Positions 42,086 through 50,507 of a stretch of DNA of 64,000 nt are shown here, one piece after another (the stretch's first letter is position 1; each line of letters opens with the position of its first letter). Source of the stretch: Psychrobacillus faecigallinarum (GTDB lineage Bacteria; Bacillota; Bacilli; Bacillales_A; Planococcaceae); assembly GCF_014836595.1 (NCBI RefSeq), contig NZ_JACSQO010000004.1, positions 248,001-312,000 on the forward strand, written 5' to 3'. Both the position numbers and the translations under genes were made by a program. Under the pieces are notes generated by a model. It searched no databases, was not told the DNA's origin, and was given only the letters and a program-made list of their open reading frames with translations.

Positions 42086-42561
42086 TCTCATTCTCACCTA
42101 TCATTCTAATTCAATCGAATTTTATGTCTATTATATTCTGATTGTACAAATTCACTTACATAACGTAACCTAGTATAAAATTACAAGTGTGAAATGTCAA
42201 ATTATCTATTCTTCCCTTATTGGTTCGCCATTTAATTTTTCTCTTTCAACTTATTATTTTAACACACCCCATACTATATTCTTCTTCTCTTATACTTATA
42301 AATAATATATCCATAATTGTTTGTTAAGAAAAAAATCATGAAGAGATGCTTTTCGTGAGTTGAGCGACAAACTTTCACACTCAGCACTCGTCTCACACGA
42401 AAATCCTTAACTGCTGTACACTGATTGCTTATGACGCCCCATCCGCTGTGATGGTCAGAGTGAAAAACGTTCATGTTTAATTGTAAATTGCTTCATGTGA
42501 AATTTACATAATTTGAAAAATAAAAAACTGTTCAATAAAAAATTGAACAGTTTCCCAAAAA
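42086..42561. other. Intergenic region with a structured GC-richer element
   Basis: This gap of about 475 bp holds an AT-rich ribA upstream part. It is followed by a compositionally distinct block at about 42338-42476 with a long imperfect hairpin: arms ttttcgtg (42351) and cacgaaaa (42396), extended inward by tgag/ctc and cga/tcg pairs. No protein family is recognisable in any frame. It may be a small RNA or a remnant. The right end is the terminator of the phosphatase gene. Confidence 0.4.
42525..42553 (-). terminator. Terminator of the glycosyltransferase/phosphatase pair
   Basis: Perfect 12-bp arms aaactgttcaat and attgaacagttt with an A5 loop; on the minus strand a T run follows. Confidence 0.9.
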
Positions 42562-43284
42562 TTATTTACTATAAAAATGTAACCATGCCTCGTAAATACC
42601 ACCCGCACAATTTTGCGTTGCCCGAAACAATTTCGGATGGTCTTTAATTGCCAAAAGCTCTGGTTGAGCATTTGCAACAATTACGGATGGATATCCTAGA
42701 CTAAGCATTTCCTCATCATTACCAGAATCACCAGCAATAAGAATCGATGCATTTGTATCTACATATTTTTCAATCACGTATGTCAAAGCAGATCCTTTTC
42801 CACTACTTTCAGGTAGAATGTCAATGTCTCTACCTGAACTAAAGATAAACTTATGAGGAATCTTTGAAAGCACTAACTCTTGCTTTAGCTTTTCCACGCT
42901 CTCATTATCTTCTTTTACTGTATAGGAAATTCTAGATTCATTGGGTAGTTTTTGAGGAAATATTGTTGGGTATTTAGAAACAATATTTTTAATGGCTTCT
43001 GGATCCCAATTAGATTTCATTTTATGTTCCCATTCTAAATCAACATTAAGGTCTGTGCCTACATATATACCTGTTCCCACATCCGAGATTAAAATGCTTG
43101 GCATTGGAATTTTTGCTTCTCTAATTAAATCTAATGCGGAACCTTTATGTCTACCTGTGACATAAACCAAGGAAACCTTCTCATCAAGGCTTTCATAATA
43201 TTTAAGTAATACTTTTAAATCCTCTTCACTACCGACCAGCGTACCATCAAGATCGGTGGCTAGCATTTGCGTAATCATTTGCAT
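42562..43284 (-). CDS. Sucrose-phosphatase-like HAD phosphatase
   Basis: This 240-residue HAD hydrolase of the sucrose-phosphate-phosphatase (S6PP) group has nucleophile motif LATDLDGTLVG, VYVTGRHKGSA, and the acid motif LIAGDSGNDEEML. The ATG at 43284 follows GAGGAT at 8 nt and overlaps the glycosyltransferase gene by 38 bp. Together they form a synthase/phosphatase pair for a non-reducing disaccharide or related solute. The exact sugar is not determined. Confidence 0.8.
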   Translation of the reverse strand: MQMITQMLATDLDGTLVGSEEDLKVLLKYYESLDEKVSLVYVTGRHKGSALDLIREAKIPMPSILISDVGTGIYVGTDLNVDLEWEHKMKSNWDPEAIKNIVSKYPTIFPQKLPNESRISYTVKEDNESVEKLKQELVLSKIPHKFIFSSGRDIDILPESSGKGSALTYVIEKYVDTNASILIAGDSGNDEEMLSLGYPSVIVANAQPELLAIKDHPKLFRATQNCAGGIYEAWLHFYSK

Positions 43285-44470
43285 GTAACAAATCCTCATA
43301 TGTTTTATCTATTTCTTTAGCAATGCTTGACCAGTTAAATATACGACTTGCACGTTCTGCAGCTTCTTTACCTAGTCTTTTTGCTAAAAGATTGTTTTTT
43401 AATATTCTCTTCATTGCATTAGCAAGTTGTGTAGAATCTTTTGGAGGTACTTGTAAACCTGTTTTACCGTGAGAAACAACATCTTTTAAGCCACCTACGC
43501 CTGAGGCAATAACTGGAGTCCCGCATGCCTGTGCTTCTGCAGCTACCATACCAAATGATTCGTAATAGGAAGGAACAATCACAGATGTAGCCTTAGAGAA
43601 CAGCTCACTTAAGTTATGTTGAGATTGAGGACCTATAAATTCTATATATTCTTCAATTCCTTTTACTTTTTCTCTTAAACTTGGATCCGTTGGCAATAGT
43701 GTAATGGGATCTATTTCTTCTTTATCTCCACCTGCTAAAACGAGTTTAGCCTCTAATTCTGGACTTTCCTTTTTCATTTTATGAAATGCTTCTAATAGTG
43801 TACTAATTCCTTTAGTCTTTTCCAATCGTCCTGCATATACAAGTAAGGGCTTCATTCCTGCTTTTCGTTTAGAATGTGACTGGAACTCTTTTGCAACTCC
43901 AATCGAAATTACCTCAACTTCGGGATTGTTGTCTGCAAAATCTAAAATTATTTGTTTTTCAACTTCAGTTGTTGCAATAACCTTGTCAGCAGAGTTTAAT
44001 ATATGCTTTTCTGCTTCTAGACGAATAGGCTCCTCAACGCCTGTTGCCTGTTTTTTGGCTATGCCGAGGGAATGTGATGTATGCACAAGCGGAATACCGA
44101 ATTCTTCCTTTAAAACAAGTCCCAATAGACCAGACATCCAATAGTGTGAATGAATAACATCATATTTTTGAACAGATATTGTTTTTTTTATTTCTTCATA
44201 GAATGTTGGCAGAAGATCGTATATTTTAGTTTTAGGAATATAACCCTTATGCCCTGCAGCAAATCTTATTACTCTTGACATACTACCTAATTTTTCGATC
44301 TTTGGAGTATCTGGATTACTCCAGTGTGTAACTACATCAACTGCAATTCCTCTCCGTCCGAGTGCAAGAGCAAGCTCTTTAACGTAGTTATTTTGTCCAC
44401 CCGCCTGCTTACCACCTAATGTTTCTAGAGGGTCACCATGTTCGGAGATAAATAAAATTCTTTTCCACAT
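43247..44470 (-). CDS. GT4-family glycosyltransferase (sucrose-phosphate-synthase-like)
   Basis: This GT-B fold glycosyltransferase of family 4 begins with GGKQAGGQNNYVKELALALG, the acceptor loop seen in sucrose- and mannosylfructose-phosphate synthases. The donor-site segments are LLVYAGRLEKTKGISTLLEA and PSYYESFGMVAAEAQACGTP. I choose the ATG at 44470 behind GGAG (407 residues); an ATG three codons upstream is possible. The overlap with the phosphatase suggests production of a compatible-solute-type glycoside. Confidence 0.8.
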   Translation of the reverse strand: MWKRILFISEHGDPLETLGGKQAGGQNNYVKELALALGRRGIAVDVVTHWSNPDTPKIEKLGSMSRVIRFAAGHKGYIPKTKIYDLLPTFYEEIKKTISVQKYDVIHSHYWMSGLLGLVLKEEFGIPLVHTSHSLGIAKKQATGVEEPIRLEAEKHILNSADKVIATTEVEKQIILDFADNNPEVEVISIGVAKEFQSHSKRKAGMKPLLVYAGRLEKTKGISTLLEAFHKMKKESPELEAKLVLAGGDKEEIDPITLLPTDPSLREKVKGIEEYIEFIGPQSQHNLSELFSKATSVIVPSYYESFGMVAAEAQACGTPVIASGVGGLKDVVSHGKTGLQVPPKDSTQLANAMKRILKNNLLAKRLGKEAAERASRIFNWSSIAKEIDKTYEDLLHANDYANASHRS

Positions 44471-44694
44471 AAACAGCATCTCCTATCTATCTTTTTCTTA
44501 ACTAAGCTATTTATATTAATACCCTTACTTTCAGACTATTAAACTATTTTTATAAAGTTTTATGTTATTTAATGCAATATTAAGATAATTAGAGACAGTC
44601 AAAGTATGTCTTGGTTTTACAAATATCAACTTTCGAAACCTTAAGAAGATATAGAATACGGGATTGTCAGTAGAAACAAATAATTGACAAAATA

Positions 44695-44726
44695 AAAACG
44701 CTCAAAGAATAAATCTTGAGCGTTTT
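44695..44726 (-). terminator. Terminator of yitT copy 1
   Basis: Perfect 11-bp arms aaaacgctcaa and ttgagcgtttt; on the minus strand followed by TTTTTATTTT. Confidence 0.9.
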
Positions 44727-44732
44727 AGAAAA

Positions 44733-45542
44733 CTAATTTTTGTTGAATGCACCCATTACTTCAATAGTTTCTGTAATATTTACGAATGCATTACTATCTA
44801 CTTCTTTAATCATTTTTTTTACTTCTCCTAGTTCATATCTAGTGATAACTGTGAAGAGAACTTTTCTAGATTGTTTTGTGTAAGCCCCTTCTCCATCTAA
44901 CACAGTTATACCTCGAACTAGGTTTTGGAGTAATTTTTTTTGAACTTCTTCTCCCTTTTCTGTGATGATCATAAGTGTTATTTTTACATGCTTCGTATGA
45001 ATCACATCTACAACTTTACCAAATACATACAAAACCAATAATGTATACATCGTTTGTTCCCAACCGATAAAATAGCCGGAAGCCAACACAATTACACTAT
45101 TCATAACGAGCATCATAGTTCCCAATGAAAAGTCTTTTTTCTTTGTTATTACAAGTCCAATAATATCTATACCACCAGTAGAACCATTAAATTTAATAAT
45201 CATTCCCGTAGCAGCTCCGCCTATAACTGCACCAAACACAGAAGACAAAAGAATGTCCTCAGTCACTTGCACCACAGGAATATATTGCATAGCTAAACTG
45301 GTTAAAAAGACAGAGTACATACTATATGCAACAAATTTTTTCCCAATACTTACAAAGCCAAGGATAAAAACAGGTACGTTAAGGATAAAGATGATCCATC
45401 CAATGTTCCAGTTTGTAAGAATACCAATAATCATACCAATACCTGAAAAACCACCTAATATCACTTCATGAGGTACTAAAAAAAGATTTAATGCAACAGC
45501 CATAAATAAAGATCCTAATGTTATTACAATAAAATTTTTCAT
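44733..45542 (-). CDS. YitT-family membrane protein, copy 1
   Basis: This 269-residue protein has five to six membrane segments in the N-terminal YitT domain (NLFLVPHEVILGGFSGIGM, NGSTGGIDIIGLVITKK). A cytosolic C-terminal DUF2179 domain follows (VRGITVLDGEGAYT ... VLFTVITRYE). The family is widespread in Firmicutes with no agreed function. It is transcribed alone, with its own terminator. A second member lies at 52.6-53.5 kb. Confidence 0.85.
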   Translation of the reverse strand: MKNFIVITLGSLFMAVALNLFLVPHEVILGGFSGIGMIIGILTNWNIGWIIFILNVPVFILGFVSIGKKFVAYSMYSVFLTSLAMQYIPVVQVTEDILLSSVFGAVIGGAATGMIIKFNGSTGGIDIIGLVITKKKDFSLGTMMLVMNSVIVLASGYFIGWEQTMYTLLVLYVFGKVVDVIHTKHVKITLMIITEKGEEVQKKLLQNLVRGITVLDGEGAYTKQSRKVLFTVITRYELGEVKKMIKEVDSNAFVNITETIEVMGAFNKN

Positions 45543-45724
45543 TTCTTGCTCCTTAATTTTAATCGAACTTAACTATACAACAATTTTTATAGAAAAACTT
45601 ATATTTTATAAAAAAATGTTGCTATTTCTTAAGGAGTCTTCATCAAAAGATGAAAAATTGTTATCAAATGAAATTGTTTTTAAATATTATAGCTATAATA
45701 ATATTTTTCCAAATATATCTTCAT

Positions 45725-46129
45725 TTAAATCCCTTGGTCATTCATCAGCACTACTCTCCAACCATCTGGATCTTCTATAGTAATGCCTTTCTCTTCCCAA
45801 TAAGGATTTTCTGGTGGCACTGAATTATAGCCCATTTTAAATAATTTATAGCATATATCATCAATTATTGTTTTATGAGGTATATAGAAGACAAGCAAAT
45901 TGTCCTTTGTGGGTGCAGGACAAGGAGAGCCATCTACATGGGTTGTAAATTCCAAGTGATATGATTTGTCAGGTAAGCCAATCATCACACCATCATAACC
46001 CTCGTGCCCCTTAAAGCTTCCTACAACCTTCAATCCTAGTCCTTCAGTATAAAACTTTATATTCTTTTCCATCTTATCTGTTGGTCTCGCGATTCTAATT
46101 TGCATCAAGCCATCTGTCCATTTTTCCAT
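45725..46129 (-). CDS. VOC (glyoxalase-fold) family protein
   Basis: This 134-residue single VOC domain includes MQIRIARPTDKMEKNIKFY, YHLEFTTHVDG and ITIEDPDGWRVVLMND. The enzyme activity is not assignable; YycE-like glyoxalase/bleomycin-resistance proteins are the nearest relatives by feel. I use the ATG at 46129 behind AAGGAG, since the longer frame to 46204 has no ribosome site. Confidence 0.78.
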   Translation of the reverse strand: MEKWTDGLMQIRIARPTDKMEKNIKFYTEGLGLKVVGSFKGHEGYDGVMIGLPDKSYHLEFTTHVDGSPCPAPTKDNLLVFYIPHKTIIDDICYKLFKMGYNSVPPENPYWEEKGITIEDPDGWRVVLMNDQGI

Positions 46130-46370
46130 ATATACAACTCCTTTTAGAAGAATATTAACATGAAGCAACTTATGATCTCTTCCCCCATAAGGAGGAACTT
46201 CCATTTAACTTAGCACTAAATTTTTCTATCTTTTCTTGTAAGCTATCTATCCTCGGTGATATGATGACACCATCTAATATTTTTCTTTTAAGTAAAAGAA
46301 GATTTTACAACGGAATTGTGGGTATCTATCCTCTGCTTCATACTTAACCTTTGAAAAGGACTGATGTAAA

Positions 46371-47066
46371 ATGAGACAAATTATCGCAATGGGTGGTGGT
46401 GGCTTCTCTATGGAACCTGAAAATCCACTTCTTGACCAATACATATTAAAACAAGTTAAAAAGGAACAACCAAAAGTTTGTTTTATCCCAACTGCTAGTG
46501 GTGATCAGGATAACTACGTCAAAAGATTTTATCATTCTTTTGAAAATTTTAACTGTAATGCATCCCATCTCAGTTTATTTGAACCAAATTTCAATAATTT
46601 AGAGGAGTATGTGATGACACAGGATATACTCTATATAGGCGGTGGAAATACAAGGAATATGCTCGTCCTTTGGAAGGAATGGGGTTTAGATTTAATACTT
46701 CGTAAAGCATATGAAAACGGAATTATTCTAGCAGGGCTTAGTGCAGGTTCTATTTGTTGGTTTGAGGAAGGGTTAACCGATCCCTTAAACGCCCCCTTAT
46801 ATAAGCTAAACTGCCTCGGCTTTTTAAAAGGAAGCAATTGTCCACATTATGATGGAGAGGGTAAAAGAAAACCTGCTTATCACGAATTGATAGCTACGGG
46901 TGTTATGAAATCAGGATATGCTGTAGAAGATGGCGTTGCTTTACATTTTATAGATGAAGTTTTAAAAGGGGCTGTGAGTTCTCAATTGAATGGCCATGCT
47001 TACAAAGTAGAAAAAGAAGATACTGAAGTTAATGAAAAAAATATATTGGTTACATATCTAGGCTAA
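46371..47066 (+). CDS. Peptidase S51 / dipeptidase E-like protein (YgaJ type)
   Basis: This 231-residue serine peptidase-like protein has nucleophile Ser124 in AGLSAGSICWFEEG and the YIGGGNTRNML motif, as in B. subtilis YgaJ and other alpha-aspartyl dipeptidase relatives. It is cytosolic, with no signal peptide. It starts ATG behind AAAGGACTGATG and stands alone. Confidence 0.85.
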   Translation: MRQIIAMGGGGFSMEPENPLLDQYILKQVKKEQPKVCFIPTASGDQDNYVKRFYHSFENFNCNASHLSLFEPNFNNLEEYVMTQDILYIGGGNTRNMLVLWKEWGLDLILRKAYENGIILAGLSAGSICWFEEGLTDPLNAPLYKLNCLGFLKGSNCPHYDGEGKRKPAYHELIATGVMKSGYAVEDGVALHFIDEVLKGAVSSQLNGHAYKVEKEDTEVNEKNILVTYLG

Positions 47067-47254
47067 CTTGTTTATAGAGCAATTAATATGTGCTTTCTTT
47101 CTTAGTTTTCAAGAAAAAAATAAAAAAATATTTTGATTTCCTCCGTGATTTGACAAATTTTTCATTTCTCTTGATTTATAATGAACAAGTTCCATCGTTA
47201 TTTCAAGAAAACTATTCTTTCGAATGTAGCAAATCTATCAAATGGAGGATATGT

Positions 47255-47419
47255 ATGAAAAGGGAGTTGCGTCAAAAATCCTTATTGATTTTGATAAGTA
47301 TTAAAAGAAAAGACATGTATAAAAAAGCGAAAAACCTTGGTTTTACTCACCCAATTGTTGTCGCTTGCAGCCAAGAGCTAGATCAATTACTTAACAAATA
47401 TCAAGATAAAGTGTCTTAA
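47255..47419 (+). CDS. Spo0E-like sporulation regulatory protein
   Basis: This 54-residue protein carries the Spo0E signature: an N-terminal helix followed by KRKDMYKKAKNLGFTHPIVV and then CSQELDQLLNKY. Family members dephosphorylate Spo0A-P and so delay sporulation. The ATG at 47255 follows TGGAGG at good spacing. A much longer frame reaching 47090 has no ribosome site and a nonsense N-terminus. Confidence 0.85.
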   Translation: MKRELRQKSLLILISIKRKDMYKKAKNLGFTHPIVVACSQELDQLLNKYQDKVS

Positions 47420-47433
47420 ATGAATAGCATGAG

Positions 47434-47479
47434 AAATAAGACCGTTCTATTCTTCTAGAGGAATTAATCGGTCTTATTT
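47434..47479. terminator. Terminator after the Spo0E-like gene
   Basis: Eleven-bp arms aaataagaccg and cggtcttattt with a 24-nt loop are followed by TTT. It probably acts in both directions between convergent genes. Confidence 0.85.
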
Positions 47480-47507
47480 TTTAGGTGGAACTAAATTTAA
47501 ACTTAAC

Positions 47508-48260
47508 TTATTTCTTTGTAAAAAATCTTTTACCTAGCGTTTCCACTGTTTTAGGAAAAACAGCATAAAGCTTACTTGTTACGGTCATATATGAGGGAAG
47601 ATCTACTTCTCTGACTGGTTTATAAATTGCTTTAATAATAGCATTGACCACTTTCTGTGGGGCTAGCAATTGCTTGCCCATCTTATCGCGATATCCGCCT
47701 GTTTGGTCTGCCCGCTCAAGAAAGGGAGTATCAATAGGACCTGGATTAATAGTTGTCACTTTAACGCCGTGCTCTCGAAGCTCCATGCGTGCTGCATTTG
47801 CAAATCCAATGATTGCATGCTTACTGGCAGCATAAACAGATGCCTTCGGTGTAGCCACTTTCCCGGCTTGCGAGGCAATAAAAATGATATGTCCAGATTT
47901 CTTTTCTTTCATCTTATTCGCAAAATATTTTGCAAGCATGATTGGCGCCTTCACATTTACATCAAGCATTTGCTCTACCTCGACATCCTGTAAGTCGGTC
48001 AGATAAGCAAAGGTACCAATACCTGCATTCAAAACTAACGTGTCTGGAGTTTCTATGTCTTTAAATAGGTTTTCAATTGAATACTGACTTGTTAAATCGG
48101 CCACTGTTGTATGTATCCCTACCTTAGATAATTGCTCCAAAGCCTGTTTATTTCTACCAGTAGCCCATACATCATGTCCTTCCTTATGTAATTGTTGCGC
48201 TAACATAAATCCTATTCCACTAGTAGCACCGGTAATAAGAATCCTTTTAGGCTTGATCAT
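47508..48260 (-). CDS. Short-chain dehydrogenase/reductase (YqjQ-like)
   Basis: This 250-residue classical SDR has the cofactor motif ITGATSGIG, NAGIGTFAY, and catalytic YAASK. A conserved C-terminus runs through NPGPIDTPFLERADQTGG. The ATG at 48260 lies behind GAGGGG and overlaps the MBL gene by 14 bp. In B. subtilis the same MBL-SDR pair is yqjP-yqjQ. The substrate is unknown. Confidence 0.85.
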   Translation of the reverse strand: MIKPKRILITGATSGIGFMLAQQLHKEGHDVWATGRNKQALEQLSKVGIHTTVADLTSQYSIENLFKDIETPDTLVLNAGIGTFAYLTDLQDVEVEQMLDVNVKAPIMLAKYFANKMKEKKSGHIIFIASQAGKVATPKASVYAASKHAIIGFANAARMELREHGVKVTTINPGPIDTPFLERADQTGGYRDKMGKQLLAPQKVVNAIIKAIYKPVREVDLPSYMTVTSKLYAVFPKTVETLGKRFFTKK

Positions 48261-49191
48261 ACAATAAAATCCCCTCATCTGTTTGCTTTTCTAAAATAAG
48301 GCCTTCATCCAACAGATAGTCTATTTGACCAATTGTTTCTGAAAGTGTTAAACCAAGCTCTTTTTCATATACCTTTGGGAACAATTGCTGAGTAAGTTCG
48401 AAAATGGTCTTTTCCCCATTACTCATCATTTCTAATACTTTTAATGCTCTCTCACGCTGCTTAATTAGTCGAGAAGATATTAACTCTGATACATCATATA
48501 CTTCATTGCCATGGCCACTAAAAACTTTATGAACTTCCAAAGCTTGAACTCTTTTTAAGGATTCATTGTATTGTAGCATCGATTTTGGACGAGGTGCATT
48601 TTTGTCTAATGGTGGCTCAATTAATGGGTTGGAAGAAATTTTATCAATAATTAGATCTCCCCCAATCAAAACACCAGTTTCTTCTTCCCATAAGGAAATA
48701 TGGCTTTGCGCGTGCCCCAAAGTTTCTAATACCTGAAGCTTGGGATGGCCAGGTATCACATCTCCCTCGTTTAATATTGTATCTAAGGAACGATTGCCAA
48801 TGTAATTCAAAGGCCTTTTCATTTTTTCAATCCACTTTAAGTAATGTTCAGGGACTCCTTCCTCCACTAAACATTTGTAATAGAACTCATCATGATAGGT
48901 TAGGAATGAATGATTTTTTTCTAGCCACACTTGGTTATATGCATGACCTAGTATTTGTGCATTTTTAAATGCATCAATGCAGCCAGAGTGATCGGGATGA
49001 TGATGAGTAAGGATAACTTGCTCAATATCGCTCAACTGATATCCGGCTTCGCATATACCATTTTCAAGTGCAGAAAGAGCCTGTTCGGTTTTTGGACCTG
49101 CATCAACTAGAGTCAATATATCTCCTTTTATAAGGTACGCATTTACGTCTCCCACAGCAAATGGTGTAGGTATAATTATCTTATGTATCAT
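48247..49191 (-). CDS. Metallo-beta-lactamase-fold hydrolase (YqjP-like)
   Basis: This 314-residue MBL-fold enzyme has the metal motif LTHHHPDHSG, later LGHAQSHIS and FSGHGNEV. A C-terminal helical extension (RALKVLEMMSNGEKTIFEL ...) matches the group that includes B. subtilis YqjP. It is coupled to the SDR gene. Thioester or lactone hydrolysis is possible; the substrate is not known. Confidence 0.85.
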   Translation of the reverse strand: MIHKIIIPTPFAVGDVNAYLIKGDILTLVDAGPKTEQALSALENGICEAGYQLSDIEQVILTHHHPDHSGCIDAFKNAQILGHAYNQVWLEKNHSFLTYHDEFYYKCLVEEGVPEHYLKWIEKMKRPLNYIGNRSLDTILNEGDVIPGHPKLQVLETLGHAQSHISLWEEETGVLIGGDLIIDKISSNPLIEPPLDKNAPRPKSMLQYNESLKRVQALEVHKVFSGHGNEVYDVSELISSRLIKQRERALKVLEMMSNGEKTIFELTQQLFPKVYEKELGLTLSETIGQIDYLLDEGLILEKQTDEGILLYDQA

Positions 49192-49265
49192 TGTATTGCT
49201 CCCCTTTATCTGAATGACTATTCATTTATTTTACAGGTAAATGAGACTGGAGTCACTAAATTAGG

Positions 49266-49294
49266 TTGACTTATTTTGAAAAGACCCCTATAAT
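49266..49294 (+). promoter_or_regulatory. Sigma-A promoter of the proline T-box operon
   Basis: The -35 box TTGACT (49266-49271) and -10 box TATAAT (49289-49294) are separated by exactly 17 bp. The T-box leader starts shortly downstream. Confidence 0.85.
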
Positions 49295-49319
49295 TTCATT
49301 AATTCAGATAATTCAAGCT

Positions 49320-49546
49320 ATGAAGAAGACTAGTACATATATGAAGGAGTTTAGAGAGTGAAATGCTTGCTGAAAATTTCACCTCCCTCTCTTATATCGA
49401 ACCTACTTCTGAGCTACTATGAAAACATAGTCGTGACCTTCGCGATAAGAAGGTTTAAGTTGTGCTGTATTTACAGCAAATTTAGGTGGTACCGCGGAAA
49501 TCCTACGTTTTCGTCCTTATTTCATATAGGGATGAGAGCGTTTTTT
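49320..49546 (+). ncRNA. T-box riboswitch with proline (CCU) specifier
   Basis: This leader contains the highly conserved T-box sequence aggtggtaccgcgg (49484-49497), the AGTA of Stem I (49332-49335), and the specifier loop GAA-CCT-A with specifier codon CCT at 49402-49404 (proline). The terminator hairpin lies at about 49504-49546 and ends in a T run. Uncharged tRNA-Pro would stabilise the antiterminator and permit expression of the nif3-like and proI genes. No gene lies between 49192 and 49575 besides this leader and its promoter. Confidence 0.95.
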
Positions 49547-49575
49547 ATTTTCTACAAATTTAAGGAGGTGATCAG

Positions 49576-50484
49576 ATGGTAAAGCTGCAAAAAATAATAG
49601 ATGCGCTTGATGAAGAGTTCCAGGTACAAAGCTATGGAACGGATCCTTCTTTTAGTAGATTTCTTCCACATTGCTATGATTCGATTGGATATGACTGGAA
49701 AAACAACTTCGAATATGATTTCACCCAACTATTTAACGGCTGTATGTTAAGTGGTTCAGAAGAGGTACAAACGATTTTTTTAGCAGTTTTCCCTACTGAA
49801 ATTGTTTTGGAAAGATTTATTTCTGAAAGCCAAGAAGGTGACCTGTTATTTATGCACCACCCTTTACTCATGGAATGTGGCGACCCAAGAGGAAGTTGGG
49901 GAAGAGGCTTTCTACCAATAAAAGAGAAATATTTATCTCAAATAAAAGTTAAGAACCTTTCAGTTTATACATGTCACAATCCCCTAGATTGCCACACTAC
50001 GTTGGGAACAAATAGTGCAATCGCCAAAGCATTAAACTGTGAAATACAAAATCCTGTCAATTGGAGTAACAAATATTTATCCCTTGGAAACATAGAAACA
50101 ATAAGTACTGACAGCCTAATATCAAAATTAAAAACCCTTTTTGATATTCCCTACGTTGATTTTGAAGGGATTAATAAGGAGAAATTAAACAAAATAGCAA
50201 TAGTGGCAGGATGTGGAGATGTTATTGATTGGATGCAGGAAGCTGAAAAAAATGGTGTGCAGGCTTATATAACCGGAGAGGTTCATTGCCATATCGACAA
50301 TGAGTATGGCCATCGAAAATTTAAGAAAATGCAAGAATATATTGCCACTACATCAATGTCTTTAATAGGAGTTTCTCACGCGGCTTCTGAATATCTAGTC
50401 CATAAAACATTAGTAAAAGACTGGTTTGAGCAAAACTTCCATATTAAGACGATATTATTACCACAGGAAAAATGGTGGCTATAA
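49576..50484 (+). CDS. Nif3-like / DUF34 metal-binding protein
   Basis: This 302-residue protein of the Nif3 (NGG1p-interacting factor 3) group has metal-binding histidine clusters GDLLFMHHPLLMECGD near the middle and VYTCHNPLDCHTTLGTN, plus the C-terminal TGEVHCH ... SHAASEY. Members bind divalent metals; the biochemical role is unsettled. The strong ribosome site TAAGGAGGTGATC precedes the ATG. It is the first gene after a proline-specific T-box and is followed by proI, which links it to proline supply. Confidence 0.82.
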   Translation: MVKLQKIIDALDEEFQVQSYGTDPSFSRFLPHCYDSIGYDWKNNFEYDFTQLFNGCMLSGSEEVQTIFLAVFPTEIVLERFISESQEGDLLFMHHPLLMECGDPRGSWGRGFLPIKEKYLSQIKVKNLSVYTCHNPLDCHTTLGTNSAIAKALNCEIQNPVNWSNKYLSLGNIETISTDSLISKLKTLFDIPYVDFEGINKEKLNKIAIVAGCGDVIDWMQEAEKNGVQAYITGEVHCHIDNEYGHRKFKKMQEYIATTSMSLIGVSHAASEYLVHKTLVKDWFEQNFHIKTILLPQEKWWL

Positions 50485-50507
50485 ATTTACTGAAGGAGGA
50501 GAATAGG

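Noticed and set aside
42274..42474. 66-residue protein in the structured element upstream of ribA
   Set aside because: No ribosome site, odd His/Arg-rich composition and a hairpin inside the frame argue for RNA or remnant rather than coding sequence.
42086..42561. FMN riboswitch in front of ribA
   Set aside because: The conserved FMN-element sequences (for example the AGGGGCA-type and CCGAC-type blocks) are not present on either strand.
46200..46320. Short minus-strand frame with a helical C-terminus (QEKIEKFSAKLNG)
   Set aside because: It lacks a start codon and ribosome site and is under 40 codons; not enough to call a gene.
47090..47419. 109-residue version of the Spo0E-like protein
   Set aside because: The first 55 codons have no ribosome site, while ATG 47255 has a strong one and gives the normal family length.
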